Of a stretch of DNA of 5,602 nucleotides, positions 5,555 through 5,602 are shown one piece after another; position 1 is the stretch's first letter; each line of letters starts with the position of its first letter. This DNA is from a bacterium (lineage in GTDB: Bacteria > Bacillota > Clostridia > Oscillospirales > Acutalibacteraceae), in assembly GCA_020627425.1 (NCBI GenBank), contig JAHKXX010000339.1, positions 1 through 5,602 on the forward strand, in the 5' to 3' direction. Below the pieces are notes generated by a model. That model searched no databases. It had not been told where the DNA came from and saw only the letters and a list, made by a program, of their open reading frames with translations. Both the position numbers and the translations under genes were made by a program.

Positions 5555-5602
5555 CGGTTGGTGTAAAATAATTCTGGGTGTTTTGGAATAGGTGCAAGTA
5601 AC

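Overview
The window looks like a chromosomal segment from a Gram-positive anaerobe of class Clostridia, probably a gut Oscillospirales/Ruminococcaceae-type organism. The evidence is a [FeFe]-hydrogenase maturation operon of Clostridia-like order, strong AGGAGG-type ribosome binding sites, Rho-independent terminators, and a DUF5662 gene, a family I know mainly from Firmicutes. The organism assignment is inference; the gene families are read directly from the translated proteins.

Layout. Positions 1-340 are noncoding: a pyrimidine-rich stretch with TATTCTC heptads, a 20-bp imperfect inverted repeat (1-20 / 135-154), and the first copy (A, about 160-324, + strand) of an intergenic element that recurs in the window. 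A near-consensus sigma-A promoter (345-373) follows, then a roughly 120-nt leader with a 17-nt direct repeat, a small hairpin and an intrinsic terminator (448-474) placed before the first start codon. The operon on the + strand is TM1266-type regulator (504-749), hydE (746-1813), hydG (1830-3257) and hydF (3268-4464), with overlaps or very short gaps. It ends in two hairpins and a terminator (4524-4549) that appears bidirectional. A DUF5662-family gene (4548-5078) lies tail-to-tail on the - strand. Positions 5079-5602 are noncoding and hold element copy B (5135-5272, - strand, in the leader of the DUF5662 gene), an AT-rich divergent spacer with candidate promoters, and copy C (5416-5554, + strand).

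How the genes work together. HydG cleaves tyrosine to supply the CO and CN- of a mononuclear iron synthon. HydE, a second radical SAM enzyme, processes that synthon. HydF is the GTPase/FeS scaffold that delivers the [2Fe] subcluster precursor to apo-hydrogenase. The small TM1266-like protein is the usual putative regulator of this system. No hydrogenase structural gene and no aspartate ammonia-lyase gene is present here.

The most interesting signal is the repeated intergenic element. Three copies share a 102-nt core that aligns without a single gap (about 72-78% identity by hand count). Two hairpins keep their stems through compensatory base changes while loop sequences stay constant. A fourth copy may start at the left edge and run out of the window. 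This behaves like a structured RNA (or structured DNA) family, and I cannot match it with certainty to a named class.
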